Source: JACNKJ01 sp964440095
GTDB lineage: Bacteria; Krumholzibacteriota; Krumholzibacteriia; JACNKJ01
NCBI GenBank assembly: GCA_964440095.1
Contig: CAYTPZ010000012.1
Span: 1-49,166 of the forward strand
Length of the DNA: 49,166 nt
Direction of reading: 5' to 3'
Shown here in pieces: positions 1 to 8,077 of this stretch. The position numbers and the translations under genes were made by a program. The number at the start of each line of letters is the position of its first letter. Positions within the stretch are counted from its first letter, which is position 1. A model generated the notes under the pieces. It did not search any database and was not told the origin of the DNA. It saw only the letters and a list, made by a program, of their open reading frames with translations.

Positions 1-862
1 ACTGGTGAAACACGTGCTCGCCGCCCTCGGGCAAATTTGGACGCCTCACGAATTCGGAAACTGTGCTCGCCGCAAACAGCTCTTCATAGCGAGCCGCTAT
101 CTCACGGCGCTGTCTGTTCCACTTATCCAGATGACGCATCTTAACCCGCAACACGGCGGCTTGGAGGGCATCCAGTCTGCCATTGACCCCTACTTCCTCA
201 TGATGGTACCTGCGGCTCTCGCCATGCATGCGATAACTTCGCGCGCGGGCCGCCTTCTCGGGATCGCGGAAGGCGATGAGTCCACCGTCGCCGGCCCCAC
301 CCAAATTTTTGCTCGGAAAGAAACTCACAGCACCGGCATCGCCCAGTGCTCCCGAGGCACCTTCAGTGCGTCGAGCGCCAAAAGACTGGGCTGCGTCTTC
401 GATGACCGCCAAACCTAGATCTTTCGCCCAGGTATTCAAACTATCCATGGGTGCTTGAAGGCCATAGAGATGCACAGGAATCACGGCCTTGGCCTTGCTG
501 CTGCGCCGGCGCCAGGCATCGCCTAGGTCCATGAGATAGTCTTCATCCACATCTACAAAAACCGGCTTGGCACCCAGATGAACCACGGCCCCCGCCGTCG
601 CGAAAAAGGTAAAGCTGGGAAGGAGTACCTCATCGCCAGGACCCACATCATGCACGGCCAGGGCGATGCGCAAAGCGTCGCTGCCGCTGGATACCCCTAC
701 GCAATCAGCAGCGCCCAGATACTCGGCCGCTTCCTTCTCAAAGTTCTGAACATTAGGACCCAGAATGAAGTACTGGCTTTCAAAGACCTCGCCCACCGCG
801 GCCATCACTTCATCGCGAATGGAATCGAATTGTGCTCGCAAATCCAGCTGGGGAACCTTCAT
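1..862 (-). CDS. DegT/DnrJ/EryC1/StrS-family PLP aminotransferase, C-terminus cut by window edge
   Basis: I translated this from the minus strand; it begins MKVPQLDLRAQFDSI at 862 and stays open to base 1, giving 287 residues of a family usually 360-400 long, so the end is missing. These enzymes transfer an amino group to keto-sugars for LPS, O-antigen or other glycans. Visible family features are the N-terminal VPQLDL strand, SSGSDAL near residue 58, LPSFTFFAT near 81, the cofactor-binding aspartate in VIEDAAQSFGA (about D156), and the Schiff-base lysine in SFFPSKNLGG (K185) followed by GDGG. A GAGGTGAAGG ribosome site precedes the ATG. The sugar substrate cannot be read from sequence. It is divergent from the YigZ gene, with a 110-base gap holding a candidate promoter. 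Confidence 0.93.
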   Translation of the reverse strand, partial: MKVPQLDLRAQFDSIRDEVMAAVGEVFESQYFILGPNVQNFEKEAAEYLGAADCVGVSSGSDALRIALAVHDVGPGDEVLLPSFTFFATAGAVVHLGAKPVFVDVDEDYLMDLGDAWRRRSSKAKAVIPVHLYGLQAPMDSLNTWAKDLGLAVIEDAAQSFGARRTEGASGALGDAGAVSFFPSKNLGGAGDGGLIAFRDPEKAARARSYRMHGESRRYHHEEVGVNGRLDALQAAVLRVKMRHLDKWNRQRREIAARYEELFAASTVSEFVRRPNLPEGGEHVFHQ

Positions 863-893
863 CCTTCACCTCGTATCGCTTGAGTCTGCCTTC

Positions 894-922
894 CTATTAG
901 CAAAGCTGGAGACCTATCACAA
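894..922 (-). promoter_or_regulatory. Candidate sigma70-like promoter for the DegT aminotransferase
   Basis: On the minus strand TTGTGA (917-922) is followed after exactly 17 bases by TAATAG (894-899), about 32 bases before the ATG at 862. The match to TTGACA/TATAAT is only partial, so this is a weak inference from spacing and position in a divergent intergenic gap. Confidence 0.3.
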
Positions 923-972
923 GCACCTTCAGCCTTGCCTTGGCGGCGGGAAAAGCCCATGCTCGCAATCTA

Positions 973-1602
973 ATGCATCCTGACGCTTATGCCATTCTCG
1001 CAGCGCCCAGCAGCGCTGAAACTAAGATTAAGGGATCACGCTTTCTGGCCCTGGCCTTTCCCATTGCCAGCGAAAGCGAAGCCGCGGCCATACGCAGCCG
1101 CCTGAAGGATGAGCAAAAGGGCGCCAATCACTATTGCTGGGCTTTGCGCCTGGGATCCCCCGAGCAGTTACTCGAACGAAACTCCGACGATGGCGAGCCC
1201 GCCGGCAGCGCCGGAGCCCCTATGGCCCGGGCACTGAATTCCTCGGGGCTCTCCGACCTGCTGGTTGTTGTGATTCGCTGGTTCGGAGGTACGAAGCTGG
1301 GGGTGGGTGGATTGATTCGGGCCTATGGAGAGGCCACAGCACTCTCACTCGTGGACGCCAAGCGCACAGAGAGGATGCAAACCCGTAGCTTGACCGGAAC
1401 CCTTCCCTTCGAGCTTGAGGGCGACCTGCGCGCTCTGCTGGCTCGCTATGAGGGTAGTATTGTGAATCTTGACTATCGTGAGGAAGGCTTTCACATTGAG
1501 CTTAAACTACCCGAATCTCTTGCGGAAGCGCTCAAAAAAAACGTCCGCGATCTGAGCCGCGGACGTCATGCACTTGTAGATATCGAGGAATCCGGCCCCT
1601 AG
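973..1602 (+). CDS. yigZ: YigZ/IMPACT family protein
   Basis: A 209-residue protein of the conserved YigZ/IMPACT family, which has an N-terminal UPF0029 domain and a C-terminal ferredoxin-like domain (DUF1949). The family links to translation control in eukaryotes; the bacterial role is poorly defined. Diagnostic stretches are KGSRFLALAFPI (about 20), the ANHYCWALRLG block (about 48), DDGEPAGSAGAPM (about 68), and VIRWFGGTKLGVGGLIRAYG (about 98). I chose the ATG at 973 because the family starts a few residues before this region; the same frame also has a TTG at 940 adding 11 residues. Its TAG (1600-1602) overlaps by two bases the stop codon of the convergent lipoprotein gene. A terminator for that opposing gene lies inside this coding sequence at 1534-1566. 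Confidence 0.9.
   Translation: MHPDAYAILAAPSSAETKIKGSRFLALAFPIASESEAAAIRSRLKDEQKGANHYCWALRLGSPEQLLERNSDDGEPAGSAGAPMARALNSSGLSDLLVVVIRWFGGTKLGVGGLIRAYGEATALSLVDAKRTERMQTRSLTGTLPFELEGDLRALLARYEGSIVNLDYREEGFHIELKLPESLAEALKKNVRDLSRGRHALVDIEESGP
1534..1566 (-). terminator. Intrinsic terminator for the minus-strand lipoprotein gene, inside yigZ
   Basis: Read on the minus strand, ACGTCCGCG (1566-1558) pairs perfectly over nine bases with CGCGGACGT (1549-1541) around an 8-base loop, followed at once by a run of seven T (1540-1534). It starts 33 bases past the lipoprotein stop codon. On the plus strand the same bases are yigZ codons, the A-run coding Lys-Lys. Confidence 0.85.
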
Positions 1603-2696
1603 GGCAGCAGATTCGAATCGAGCAGGTAGTCGATTTCCATGAAGTCCGGCGGGAATTCCAACTCGGTTTCAGAAAGTGGCCCAGCGCTGAGCATGAAATC
1701 CAAATCACGGTAGGTAACCACGCGGATGGGGCCTAGATCCGGTGCCAGAAGGAAAAGCCTGCGAGGTTGGAAGACCGTCACACGTCGATTGCGCTCGGGA
1801 ATGTAATTGTCGGGCAGACCCGATTCGCCGGGACCGGCATCGGGATTGCGCTGATTGGTCAGATGTACATCGAATTCGATGCCCTGCATGAGCCACTTGC
1901 AGTCTTCGATGATGGTGTCGGCCAAAGCGGGGAAGTAATCGATTTCGCCGTAGCTGAAGCGGGAATTGTAATCTACATCCTCAACGCCGACCATCTCGTG
2001 AACCAGGGAATAGGAGAAGAGAGAGTCGGGCCAGAAACGCTCGGGATCGTTGGGCGGAGAGTCGAAATCGATATCGATGGGACCTTCGAAGCCCAATGCC
2101 TCACCCATGGAAACCATTCCGGTTTCAGTACCCGTGAAATCTTCCAGGACTACTTCCCAGCGGGTCTCTCCGAACTGGACCATATCGAATGGCTCTCCGT
2201 TCCAGAACAAACTGTCATCGGCGGCATCGGAGTTTTCACCCATGTATCGGATACCCGAGGCGTTCTTGCTCAGCCAAAGCTCAACCTGGTTGATGGCGTC
2301 ACCTTCGCCCATTAGTTCCGAGGAGCGAGTGCCTCTCATTACCTGCGCCGTTCCAGAGCCGGTCTCTACGCTTCCATCCATCTCGATGTGGATGTATGGC
2401 GAGTAGAGGAAATCCAGAGGGGTCTCATCGTCCCACTCAAGTTCGGCAGCCATCTGCAGGTTGTAATCTTGATAGCCGATGATACCGAAAATCAGCGGTT
2501 CGGTCTTGAGGACACGGATGAAGGTCCACCAATTTCCATCTTCCATGGGCCAGTCGCTGGAAGCGAGCGGCTTGATTACCGGTCCCGATTCGGTGGGAGC
2601 TGTGGTGGTCTCATCGGAAGAGCAGGCCACCAGGACCAGGGAAGTGACGAACAAGAGCAGAAGAAGGCGCGGCAGAAGGCCGGCTTTTCCAGACAT
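1599..2696 (-). CDS. Lipoprotein of unknown function
   Basis: A 365-residue protein with a clear lipoprotein signal: MSGKAGLLPR, a leucine-rich core, then the lipobox LVAC with the lipidated cysteine at position 25 and a Ser-Ser-Asp-Glu mature start. Ser at +2 suggests outer-membrane sorting under the E. coli Lol rule; whether this organism follows that rule is unknown. I recognise no domain in the mature part, which is acidic, rich in Trp, Tyr, Phe and Asp, and looks like extracytoplasmic beta structure. I chose the ATG at 2696, preceded by GAGGT, over the longer frame to 2777 because it places the signal peptide at the start. It diverges from the M28 peptidase gene and converges on yigZ, with a strong terminator just past its stop. 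Confidence 0.8.
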   Translation of the reverse strand: MSGKAGLLPRLLLLLFVTSLVLVACSSDETTTAPTESGPVIKPLASSDWPMEDGNWWTFIRVLKTEPLIFGIIGYQDYNLQMAAELEWDDETPLDFLYSPYIHIEMDGSVETGSGTAQVMRGTRSSELMGEGDAINQVELWLSKNASGIRYMGENSDAADDSLFWNGEPFDMVQFGETRWEVVLEDFTGTETGMVSMGEALGFEGPIDIDFDSPPNDPERFWPDSLFSYSLVHEMVGVEDVDYNSRFSYGEIDYFPALADTIIEDCKWLMQGIEFDVHLTNQRNPDAGPGESGLPDNYIPERNRRVTVFQPRRLFLLAPDLGPIRVVTYRDLDFMLSAGPLSETELEFPPDFMEIDYLLDSNLLP

Positions 2697-2852
2697 CGCA
2701 TTACCTCGAATTAGGCTCGTGGAATCAGCTGCAGCAATGTGCCGAGGGATATTAAAACAGGCACCCGGCCGGGGCAAGCCCTTTTGGTCATTCAGGTTGC
2801 ATTCGGTTAAGACCCTCGCTAACCTAGCTCTATCCTCAGCCCTGGAGCCCCT

Positions 2853-4214
2853 ATGACCCGAATTCTTCTGGTATCCAGTATCTTTCTCCTGACCCTCCCG
2901 ATCAGCCTCACCGCAGAGCCTCTGCCCGATGCTCAGCGCCTTATGGGCACCGTGGAGACCTTGGCTTCCCCCGAGTTTCAGGGGCGGCTTATAGGGAGCC
3001 CTGGGAACCTCTCAGCCAGGAATTGGCTGCGCGATGAGGCCGCCACCGCTGGATTGATACCCTTGGCTGGCTGGGACAGTCCCGTTCAGGCATTTCAGGT
3101 CAGGGGTTACCGTTGGATAAATCTGCGGGCCACTCTTCATGGCGCCAAGGAAATGAGTTTCGAACTCATCGTAAAGAGCGATGGTCCTCTCCCCAAGAAG
3201 CGGGGAGCGCTCAGGCATTGGGATGTCTCGAATCCGCCCCCACTTTGTGGAGATCACGAGATCCTCTATCGCGATTTCAATCCTGCTTCAGGTGATTCGC
3301 CCTCGAATCTAATCGATGAGGCTGCCGGTGCCGGAGCGAGCGCTCTGATTCTTCTACCTCATCCCGAAGATGTGCGCGGAATGTTCAGCCGCTATCGCGC
3401 GCGGGCAGAGGCCGGCGATCTGTCGGTTCACTATGCCCCGGGTACAGAGGCGCGACCCATTCTTCTCTATGGCAGTGTCGAATTGCGTGATGCTCTGCTT
3501 CAAGGTCTTAAGGACTGGTACTTGGAAACTCCGAAAGTAGAGGTATTCAACACGCAGGGCGGCAATCTGCTCTATCGATTGCCTGGGTGTGAAGAGGGTC
3601 CTGTGCTGCTTCTGGTGGCGCACTATGATCATTTGGGTCCGGCCGACGCAGGCTTTTATCCTGGTGCCAACGACAATGCAAGTGGCGTAGCCGTTTTGTT
3701 GGAGACTGCGCGGTTGCTTTCGCAGAGGAAGTATCCCTTCGAGCTTCGCTTCCTGTTTAGCGATGGAGAGGAAGAGGGCATGCTCGGAGCAAAGGCCTAT
3801 CTCGCGGACATGGAGGATCCCGAATTGGTCGTCAACCTCGACACCGTGGGACGCGCCGGGGTGAATCACTATCGCCATTTGCGCGACGCCTCGGCCATGA
3901 ATCCCCAGCTGCTCATGATTTGGTCCCAGGCAGATTCCGAATCTGCGAAGGCTTTGAATGCGATCGCCACGGCCTTGGATTTCCAAGTGGAAATGGGCGA
4001 GGGGCCGGTTTTCGAGCGGGCGGGAGATCACTTTCCCTTCGCGCAGGAGGCTGTACCTTCGGTCTTCCTCTTTGGAGGTTTCCATGCAGGCTATCACCAA
4101 ACTCAGGACACTGTTGATCTGGTGTTACCGGGCAAACTGGAGAAGCTCTGCGAATTGCTCAGGGATTTTCTGGACGCGAGAGCCGAGGCTCAGATTGAAA
4201 GCTCGGACCGGTAG
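2853..4214 (+). CDS. Secreted M28-family zinc aminopeptidase
   Basis: A 453-residue peptidase with an N-terminal signal peptide (hydrophobic residues 4-20, likely cleavage after LTA). Residues about 155-230 form an inserted PA-like region, as in many M28 enzymes. The di-zinc catalytic domain follows: AHYDHLGP gives H257 and D259, GANDNASGVA gives bridging D274, FLFSDGEEEGMLG gives the catalytic/metal glutamates E306-E308, VNLDTVGR gives D330, and a late GYHQTQDT supplies the last histidine. Such enzymes release N-terminal amino acids from peptides outside the cytoplasm. It stands alone on the plus strand; its TAG abuts the stop of the convergent HNH gene with no gap. Substrate preference cannot be inferred. 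Confidence 0.92.
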   Translation: MTRILLVSSIFLLTLPISLTAEPLPDAQRLMGTVETLASPEFQGRLIGSPGNLSARNWLRDEAATAGLIPLAGWDSPVQAFQVRGYRWINLRATLHGAKEMSFELIVKSDGPLPKKRGALRHWDVSNPPPLCGDHEILYRDFNPASGDSPSNLIDEAAGAGASALILLPHPEDVRGMFSRYRARAEAGDLSVHYAPGTEARPILLYGSVELRDALLQGLKDWYLETPKVEVFNTQGGNLLYRLPGCEEGPVLLLVAHYDHLGPADAGFYPGANDNASGVAVLLETARLLSQRKYPFELRFLFSDGEEEGMLGAKAYLADMEDPELVVNLDTVGRAGVNHYRHLRDASAMNPQLLMIWSQADSESAKALNAIATALDFQVEMGEGPVFERAGDHFPFAQEAVPSVFLFGGFHAGYHQTQDTVDLVLPGKLEKLCELLRDFLDARAEAQIESSDR

Positions 4215-4772
4215 CTATTTGCCGTTGAAGAGGTAGTCGTTCCAGCTAGGATGAAGCGATGGCTTGAGGAATCGCTGGAAGAGCACGGGCGGCAACCAGT
4301 GCGGCTCTCTCGGAACATGCTTTAGCCTCATGTCCGTTTCCGAAAGCAGCTGGCCGCCCTTCCTTCGATTACAGGGGATGCAGGCCGTAACACAGTTTTC
4401 CCAGGTGGTCGGTCCCCCACCCGGATAACTGGGCGTTTTTCGACTTTTGGGCACCACGTGATCAATGGTGAAAGGCCCCTCCTCGTCTCCGCAATATTGG
4501 CAACGATATCGATCCCGGCCAAAGAGGTTCCGCCTGTTCAACTTCACCCTCACCACTCGATAAACTCGATGCGCCACGGAGATGAGCAGGCGGATAATCA
4601 CCGGCATTTTCCAGGTGCTCTGGGCGGAATGCAGATGCTGCTCCGATTCCTCCACCGCCACGGCTTTTCCCTTGCAGAGCAGGATCATGGCCCGGCGCAC
4701 CGGCACTACGTTCACTGGCTGGAAGCCGGCGTCCAGAACGAGTACGGGTGTGTGAAGTTTTGTGCTTTTCAT
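4215..4772 (-). CDS. HNH endonuclease family protein
   Basis: A 185-residue protein of the standalone chromosomal HNH family. It begins with the family's usual strand, TPVLVLDAGFQPVNVVPVRR, and carries a zinc-knuckle HNH fold: CQYC (C91, C94), FTIDHVVPKSR with the D104-H105 pair, N126 in ENCVTAC, and the second knuckle C131-C134 (CIPCNRRKGG). The nuclease centre is therefore intact. Family members occur singly in many genomes and their biological target is not settled. I chose the ATG at 4772 because the family motif starts right after it; the frame could extend to 4814. It lies 82 bases downstream of rnc on the same strand and could share its transcript. Confidence 0.87.
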   Translation of the reverse strand: MKSTKLHTPVLVLDAGFQPVNVVPVRRAMILLCKGKAVAVEESEQHLHSAQSTWKMPVIIRLLISVAHRVYRVVRVKLNRRNLFGRDRYRCQYCGDEEGPFTIDHVVPKSRKTPSYPGGGPTTWENCVTACIPCNRRKGGQLLSETDMRLKHVPREPHWLPPVLFQRFLKPSLHPSWNDYLFNGK

Positions 4773-4854
4773 AGTCCAGGATGAAAACCCGCCCCAAATT
4801 GGATGGGTAGTCAACCAGCCTTTTGAATAAGCCTAGCGATAATGTACGGAAAGA

Positions 4855-5580
4855 TCAATCGGAGCTTGGGGTCGGTGGCTCGGACCTGGCGTCGAGAACC
4901 TCTAGGGCCAGACGCGCGGCTTCCTTCTCGGCATCCTTTTTGGACATTCCAATTCCCGTGGCGATCACTTCGCCACCAATGAGCACCTGCACATGGAATT
5001 CCTTGGAATGGTCCGGCCCCTCGGTGTTCTCCACGCGGTATCGCGGCGGACTTTGGCTTTCAGCCTGTATCCGTTCCTGAAGCAGCGATTTGAAATTCTG
5101 AAGTTCGTCGCTGTCCAGGTACTGACTTCGTCGATCGAGAATGTACTGGGTGATGATGGGCCGCACAGCCCGAAGTTCACCGTCTAGATAGGCGGCTCCC
5201 AAAACGGCCTCAAAGCCGTCGGCCAGAATGGAATCTCTATTGGCGCCACCACTTTCCCGCTCATTGGGACTGAGCAGAATGACTTCGCTAAGGCCCAGCT
5301 CAGCCCCCACATCCGCCAGAACCTTGCGACTGGCCAGAAGGCTTTTGCGCATGGTGAGGTCGCCTTCGGCCATGTCGGGATTTTCGTTGAAAAGGGTTTC
5401 GCTGATGAGTAGGCCCAGAACCGAATCGCCCAGGAATTCCAAGCGCTCATTGCTCTTGTAACGCTCAAGCCCGCGCTCATGGACCCAGGATCGATGGCTG
5501 AGCGCCAGTACCAGAAGCTCGATTTCCTTGAATCGGTAACCAAGACGTTCCTGAAAGCCGTCCAGGTCTATGCCTGGCAA
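4855..5580 (-). CDS. rnc: Ribonuclease III
   Basis: RNase III cleaves double-stranded RNA, including the 30S rRNA precursor. The catalytic domain shows ALSHRSW and the signature NERLEFLGDS (residues 44-53, catalytic E48 and D52), then ADGFEAVLGAAYLDGE. The C-terminal third is a double-stranded RNA binding domain with SKKDAEKEAA. The start is uncertain. The first usual start codon is TTG at 5580, with GGAG touching it and hence too close. The frame is open upstream, and a CTG at 5640 has GGGAGG six bases before it, which would add LALEWLRRIL-like residues and leave a 22-base gap after fabF. It ends the conserved fab-rnc gene order. Confidence 0.92.
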   Translation of the reverse strand: MPGIDLDGFQERLGYRFKEIELLVLALSHRSWVHERGLERYKSNERLEFLGDSVLGLLISETLFNENPDMAEGDLTMRKSLLASRKVLADVGAELGLSEVILLSPNERESGGANRDSILADGFEAVLGAAYLDGELRAVRPIITQYILDRRSQYLDSDELQNFKSLLQERIQAESQSPPRYRVENTEGPDHSKEFHVQVLIGGEVIATGIGMSKKDAEKEAARLALEVLDARSEPPTPSSD

Positions 5581-5662
5581 CTCCGGGCCGCTGGCCCTGA
5601 GGGGGACATTTAGTATCCGTCTCAGCCATTCCAGTGCCAGAGCCGTCCTCCCTCGTTGTGTT

Positions 5663-6910
5663 CTAACGCCGGCCGGGATCTTTTCCCATAAGCAGTACGA
5701 CGTTGTGGCCTCCGAATCCCAGGGATGTGCTCATGGCATAGTTCACATCATGATCGATGGCTGCATTGGGCACGTAGTCCAGATCGCAGTCGGGATCGGG
5801 ATTCTCATAGTTGATGGTCGGCGGAATTTTTCCCTGGTCCAAGACCATAGCGGTGATGCCTGCCTCCAAGCCACCGGCCGCGCCCAGAAGGTGCCCGGTC
5901 ATGGACTTGGTGCTGCTCACCTTGAGCTTGTAGGCATGGTCGCCGAAGAAGCTCTTAATGGCGGCCGTCTCCGTGCGATCGTTGAAGGGTGTGCTGGTGC
6001 CGTGGGCGTTGATATACCCCACCTGCTCCTTCTCGATGCCCCCCTCACGCATGGCCATGGCCATGGCATTGCGAGCTCCCACACCCTCGGGATGCGGCGC
6101 GGTGATGTGATGTGCGTCGGCGGTCAGACCCGCGCCCATCACTTCCGCGTAGATCTTCACCCCACGCGCCTTGGCCCGCTCGTATTCCTCGAGGATGAGA
6201 ATGCCGGCGCCCTCGCCCATGAGGAATCCGTTGCGCTCGGCGTCGAAGGGCCGACTGGCCCGCTCGGGCTCATCGTTGCGAGGGCTGATGGCCTTCATGT
6301 TTCCAAAGCCCGCCACCGCCATGGGCGAGATGGTGGCCTCGGCACCGCCGCAGACCATCACGTCGACCCGACCGGCCTTGATCTGCAAGGCCGCATCCGC
6401 CAGCGCGTGCGCTCCCGTGGCGCAGGCTGAGACCACGCCGAAGTTGGGACCGCGGAAACCGTGTCGCATGGAAAAAAGCCCCGAGGCGATATCCCCGATC
6501 ATCATGGGAACGAAGAAGGGACTCACCCGCCGCGGACCACGCTCCACGAGAGCGCGGTGGTTCTTTTCGAAGGTGTTCATGCCTCCGATACCCGAGCCGA
6601 TGATCACACCGACCAGGTCGCCATCGGGCTTATCTTCCATAAGACCCGCGTCGTTCAGGGCTTCCTCGGCGGCCACGACGGCGAACTGTGCGTAGCGGTC
6701 CCAGATCTTCATTTCCTTGGCGTCGATCACCGAGGAAGGATCGAAATCCTTAACCTCGGCGGCAATCTTCACGGCGAAAGCTTCCGTGTCGAAAGCCTGG
6801 ATGAGATTGCCCCCGGATTTTCCCGCGAGCAAATTCTTCCAGGTATCCTCACGGCTGTTGCCCACCGGTGAGATCATTCCAAGTCCTGTGATGACGACTC
6901 GACGTTCCAT
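5663..6910 (-). CDS. fabF: 3-oxoacyl-[ACP] synthase II
   Basis: A 415-residue condensing enzyme that joins malonyl-ACP to acyl-ACP in each elongation round of type II fatty acid synthesis. It begins RRVVITGLGMISPVG. The Cys-His-His triad is complete: C163 in SACATGAHA, H303 in NAHGTSTPFND, and H340 in KSMTGHLLGAAGG with K335. The C-terminus LGFGGHNVVLL is typical. An AGGAGG-like ribosome site (GGAGGA) lies just before the ATG. It is 27 bases downstream of acpP, the usual neighbour, and upstream of rnc. FabF rather than FabB is favoured by length and by the acpP-fabF order. Confidence 0.98.
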   Translation of the reverse strand: MERRVVITGLGMISPVGNSREDTWKNLLAGKSGGNLIQAFDTEAFAVKIAAEVKDFDPSSVIDAKEMKIWDRYAQFAVVAAEEALNDAGLMEDKPDGDLVGVIIGSGIGGMNTFEKNHRALVERGPRRVSPFFVPMMIGDIASGLFSMRHGFRGPNFGVVSACATGAHALADAALQIKAGRVDVMVCGGAEATISPMAVAGFGNMKAISPRNDEPERASRPFDAERNGFLMGEGAGILILEEYERAKARGVKIYAEVMGAGLTADAHHITAPHPEGVGARNAMAMAMREGGIEKEQVGYINAHGTSTPFNDRTETAAIKSFFGDHAYKLKVSSTKSMTGHLLGAAGGLEAGITAMVLDQGKIPPTINYENPDPDCDLDYVPNAAIDHDVNYAMSTSLGFGGHNVVLLMGKDPGRR

Positions 6911-6937
6911 GTCTTCCTCCGGAAATGACGCCCTCGC

Positions 6938-7177
6938 TTAAGCGGGTGCGTGCTCCTTCAGATAGGTCTTCACGGCGCCCACCGTGGTCAGCTTTTCGGC
7001 GTCTTCGTCGGAAATTTCCAGACCGAATTCTTCCTCGAAAGCCATGATCAGCTCGGTGGTGTCCAGGGAGTCCGCGCCCAGATCCTCGATGAAGGAGGCA
7101 CTGTCGGTGATCTGCTCCGTGTTGACGCCCAGTTCCTTCTCGATGATCGCGATGATGCGTTCCTCAATGCTCGGCAT
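6938..7177 (-). CDS. acpP: Acyl carrier protein
   Basis: A 79-residue acidic four-helix protein that carries growing acyl chains on 4'-phosphopantetheine. The attachment serine is S37 in DLGADSLDTTEL. The protein is a standard length and ends with a typical KTYLKEHAPA helix. A strong AGGAGG precedes the ATG. It sits between fabG and fabF, separated from fabG by 153 bases, the longest gap in this operon, which holds a candidate promoter and a heptamer-repeat hairpin. A private promoter would fit the high ACP dose cells need. Confidence 0.98.
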   Translation of the reverse strand: MPSIEERIIAIIEKELGVNTEQITDSASFIEDLGADSLDTTELIMAFEEEFGLEISDEDAEKLTTVGAVKTYLKEHAPA

Positions 7178-7222
7178 TGATATCCTCCTAGGGATGGGGC
7201 TTGAGGCCCGGTTAGTGATAAT

Positions 7223-7251
7223 TTCCTAATCGATGCCATTTGGGATGTCAA
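7223..7251 (-). promoter_or_regulatory. Candidate sigma70-like promoter upstream of acpP
   Basis: On the minus strand an exact TTGACA (7246-7251) is followed after 17 bases by TAGGAA (7223-7228), about 45 bases before the acpP ATG. The -10 match is partial. Its position in the largest gap of the fab operon supports an internal promoter for acpP-fabF. Confidence 0.4.
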
Positions 7252-7267
7252 TCCCAAGTATGATCCA

Positions 7268-7332
7268 GAACTGAAGACTGGGGACTGGGAACCCTGAAAA
7301 GCTCACCGTTCCCAGTTCTTAGTTCTCAGTTC
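7268..7332. repeat. Heptamer tandem repeats arranged as a 25-base inverted repeat
   Basis: The plus strand reads ACTGAAG, ACTGGGG, ACTGGGA as three consecutive 7-base units (7270-7290). The minus strand of 7310-7330 reads ACTGAGA, ACTAAGA, ACTGGGA. The two arms (7268-7292 and 7308-7332) pair at 20 of 25 positions around a 15-base loop. The structure starts at the fabG stop codon and could stall or terminate transcription between fabG and acpP, though no T-run follows on the minus strand. Confidence 0.75.
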
Positions 7333-8077
7333 AACCAATCATTGCCATACCGCCGTTGACGCCGATGACCTGCCCAGTGACATAGGCCGAGGCGTCGCTG
7401 AGCAGAAAAAGGACCACGGCGGCCACATCGGCCGGATCGCCCAGACGTCTCAGGGGGATGCCGTCGAGCATGGTCGTTCGCACATCTTCGGGCAGATCGG
7501 CGGTCATATCGGTCTGAATATAGCCCGGCGCCACCGCGTTCACGGTTACGTTCCGACCGCCTAACTCACGGGCCAAACTCTTGGTAAGGCCGATTTGCCC
7601 GGCCTTGCTGGCCGCGTAGTTCACCTGCCCCGCGTTGCCGGTCTGCCCCACCACGCTGGTGATGTTCACCATGCGGCCCGCGCGGCGCTTCATCATGCCC
7701 CGGGCCACGGCCTTGCAGAAATTGTGGGTGCCGGTGAGATTCACGGCCATGACGCGATCCCAATCTTCGGCCTTGAGGCGAATGTAGATGCCATCGCGGG
7801 TGATGCCCGCGTTGTTCACAAGACAGTCGATATCGCCCATTTCCTCGCCCACCTGGGCCACCAAATTCGTCACGGCCTCGGCGTCGGAAACGTCGCAGCC
7901 ATACCCGCGCACCTCATCGGTCGAGCCCAGATCCGCGGCTGCCACCACGCTGCGCTCAGGATCGGTGCCTACCAGGGCTACCCGCATGCCGGCGGCCAGC
8001 AGTGCCTCGGTGATGCCGCGGCCGATGCCCCGGGTTCCACCGGTCACCAGGGCCAGTTTTCCTTCGACTCCACTCAT
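7331..8077 (-). CDS. fabG: 3-oxoacyl-[ACP] reductase
   Basis: A 248-residue short-chain dehydrogenase that reduces 3-oxoacyl-ACP with NADPH. It has the Rossmann glycine motif TGGTRGIGRGI (about 13-23), NNAGITRDG (about 88), the catalytic serine in NITSVVGQTGNAGQ, and the YAASKAGQIGLTKSLA motif giving Tyr and Lys. The C-terminus YVTGQVIGVNGGMAMIG is family-typical. Its ATG overlaps the fabD stop in an ATGA junction, so translation is probably coupled. Its stop lies at the edge of the heptamer hairpin. Confidence 0.98.
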   Translation of the reverse strand: MSGVEGKLALVTGGTRGIGRGITEALLAAGMRVALVGTDPERSVVAAADLGSTDEVRGYGCDVSDAEAVTNLVAQVGEEMGDIDCLVNNAGITRDGIYIRLKAEDWDRVMAVNLTGTHNFCKAVARGMMKRRAGRMVNITSVVGQTGNAGQVNYAASKAGQIGLTKSLARELGGRNVTVNAVAPGYIQTDMTADLPEDVRTTMLDGIPLRRLGDPADVAAVVLFLLSDASAYVTGQVIGVNGGMAMIG

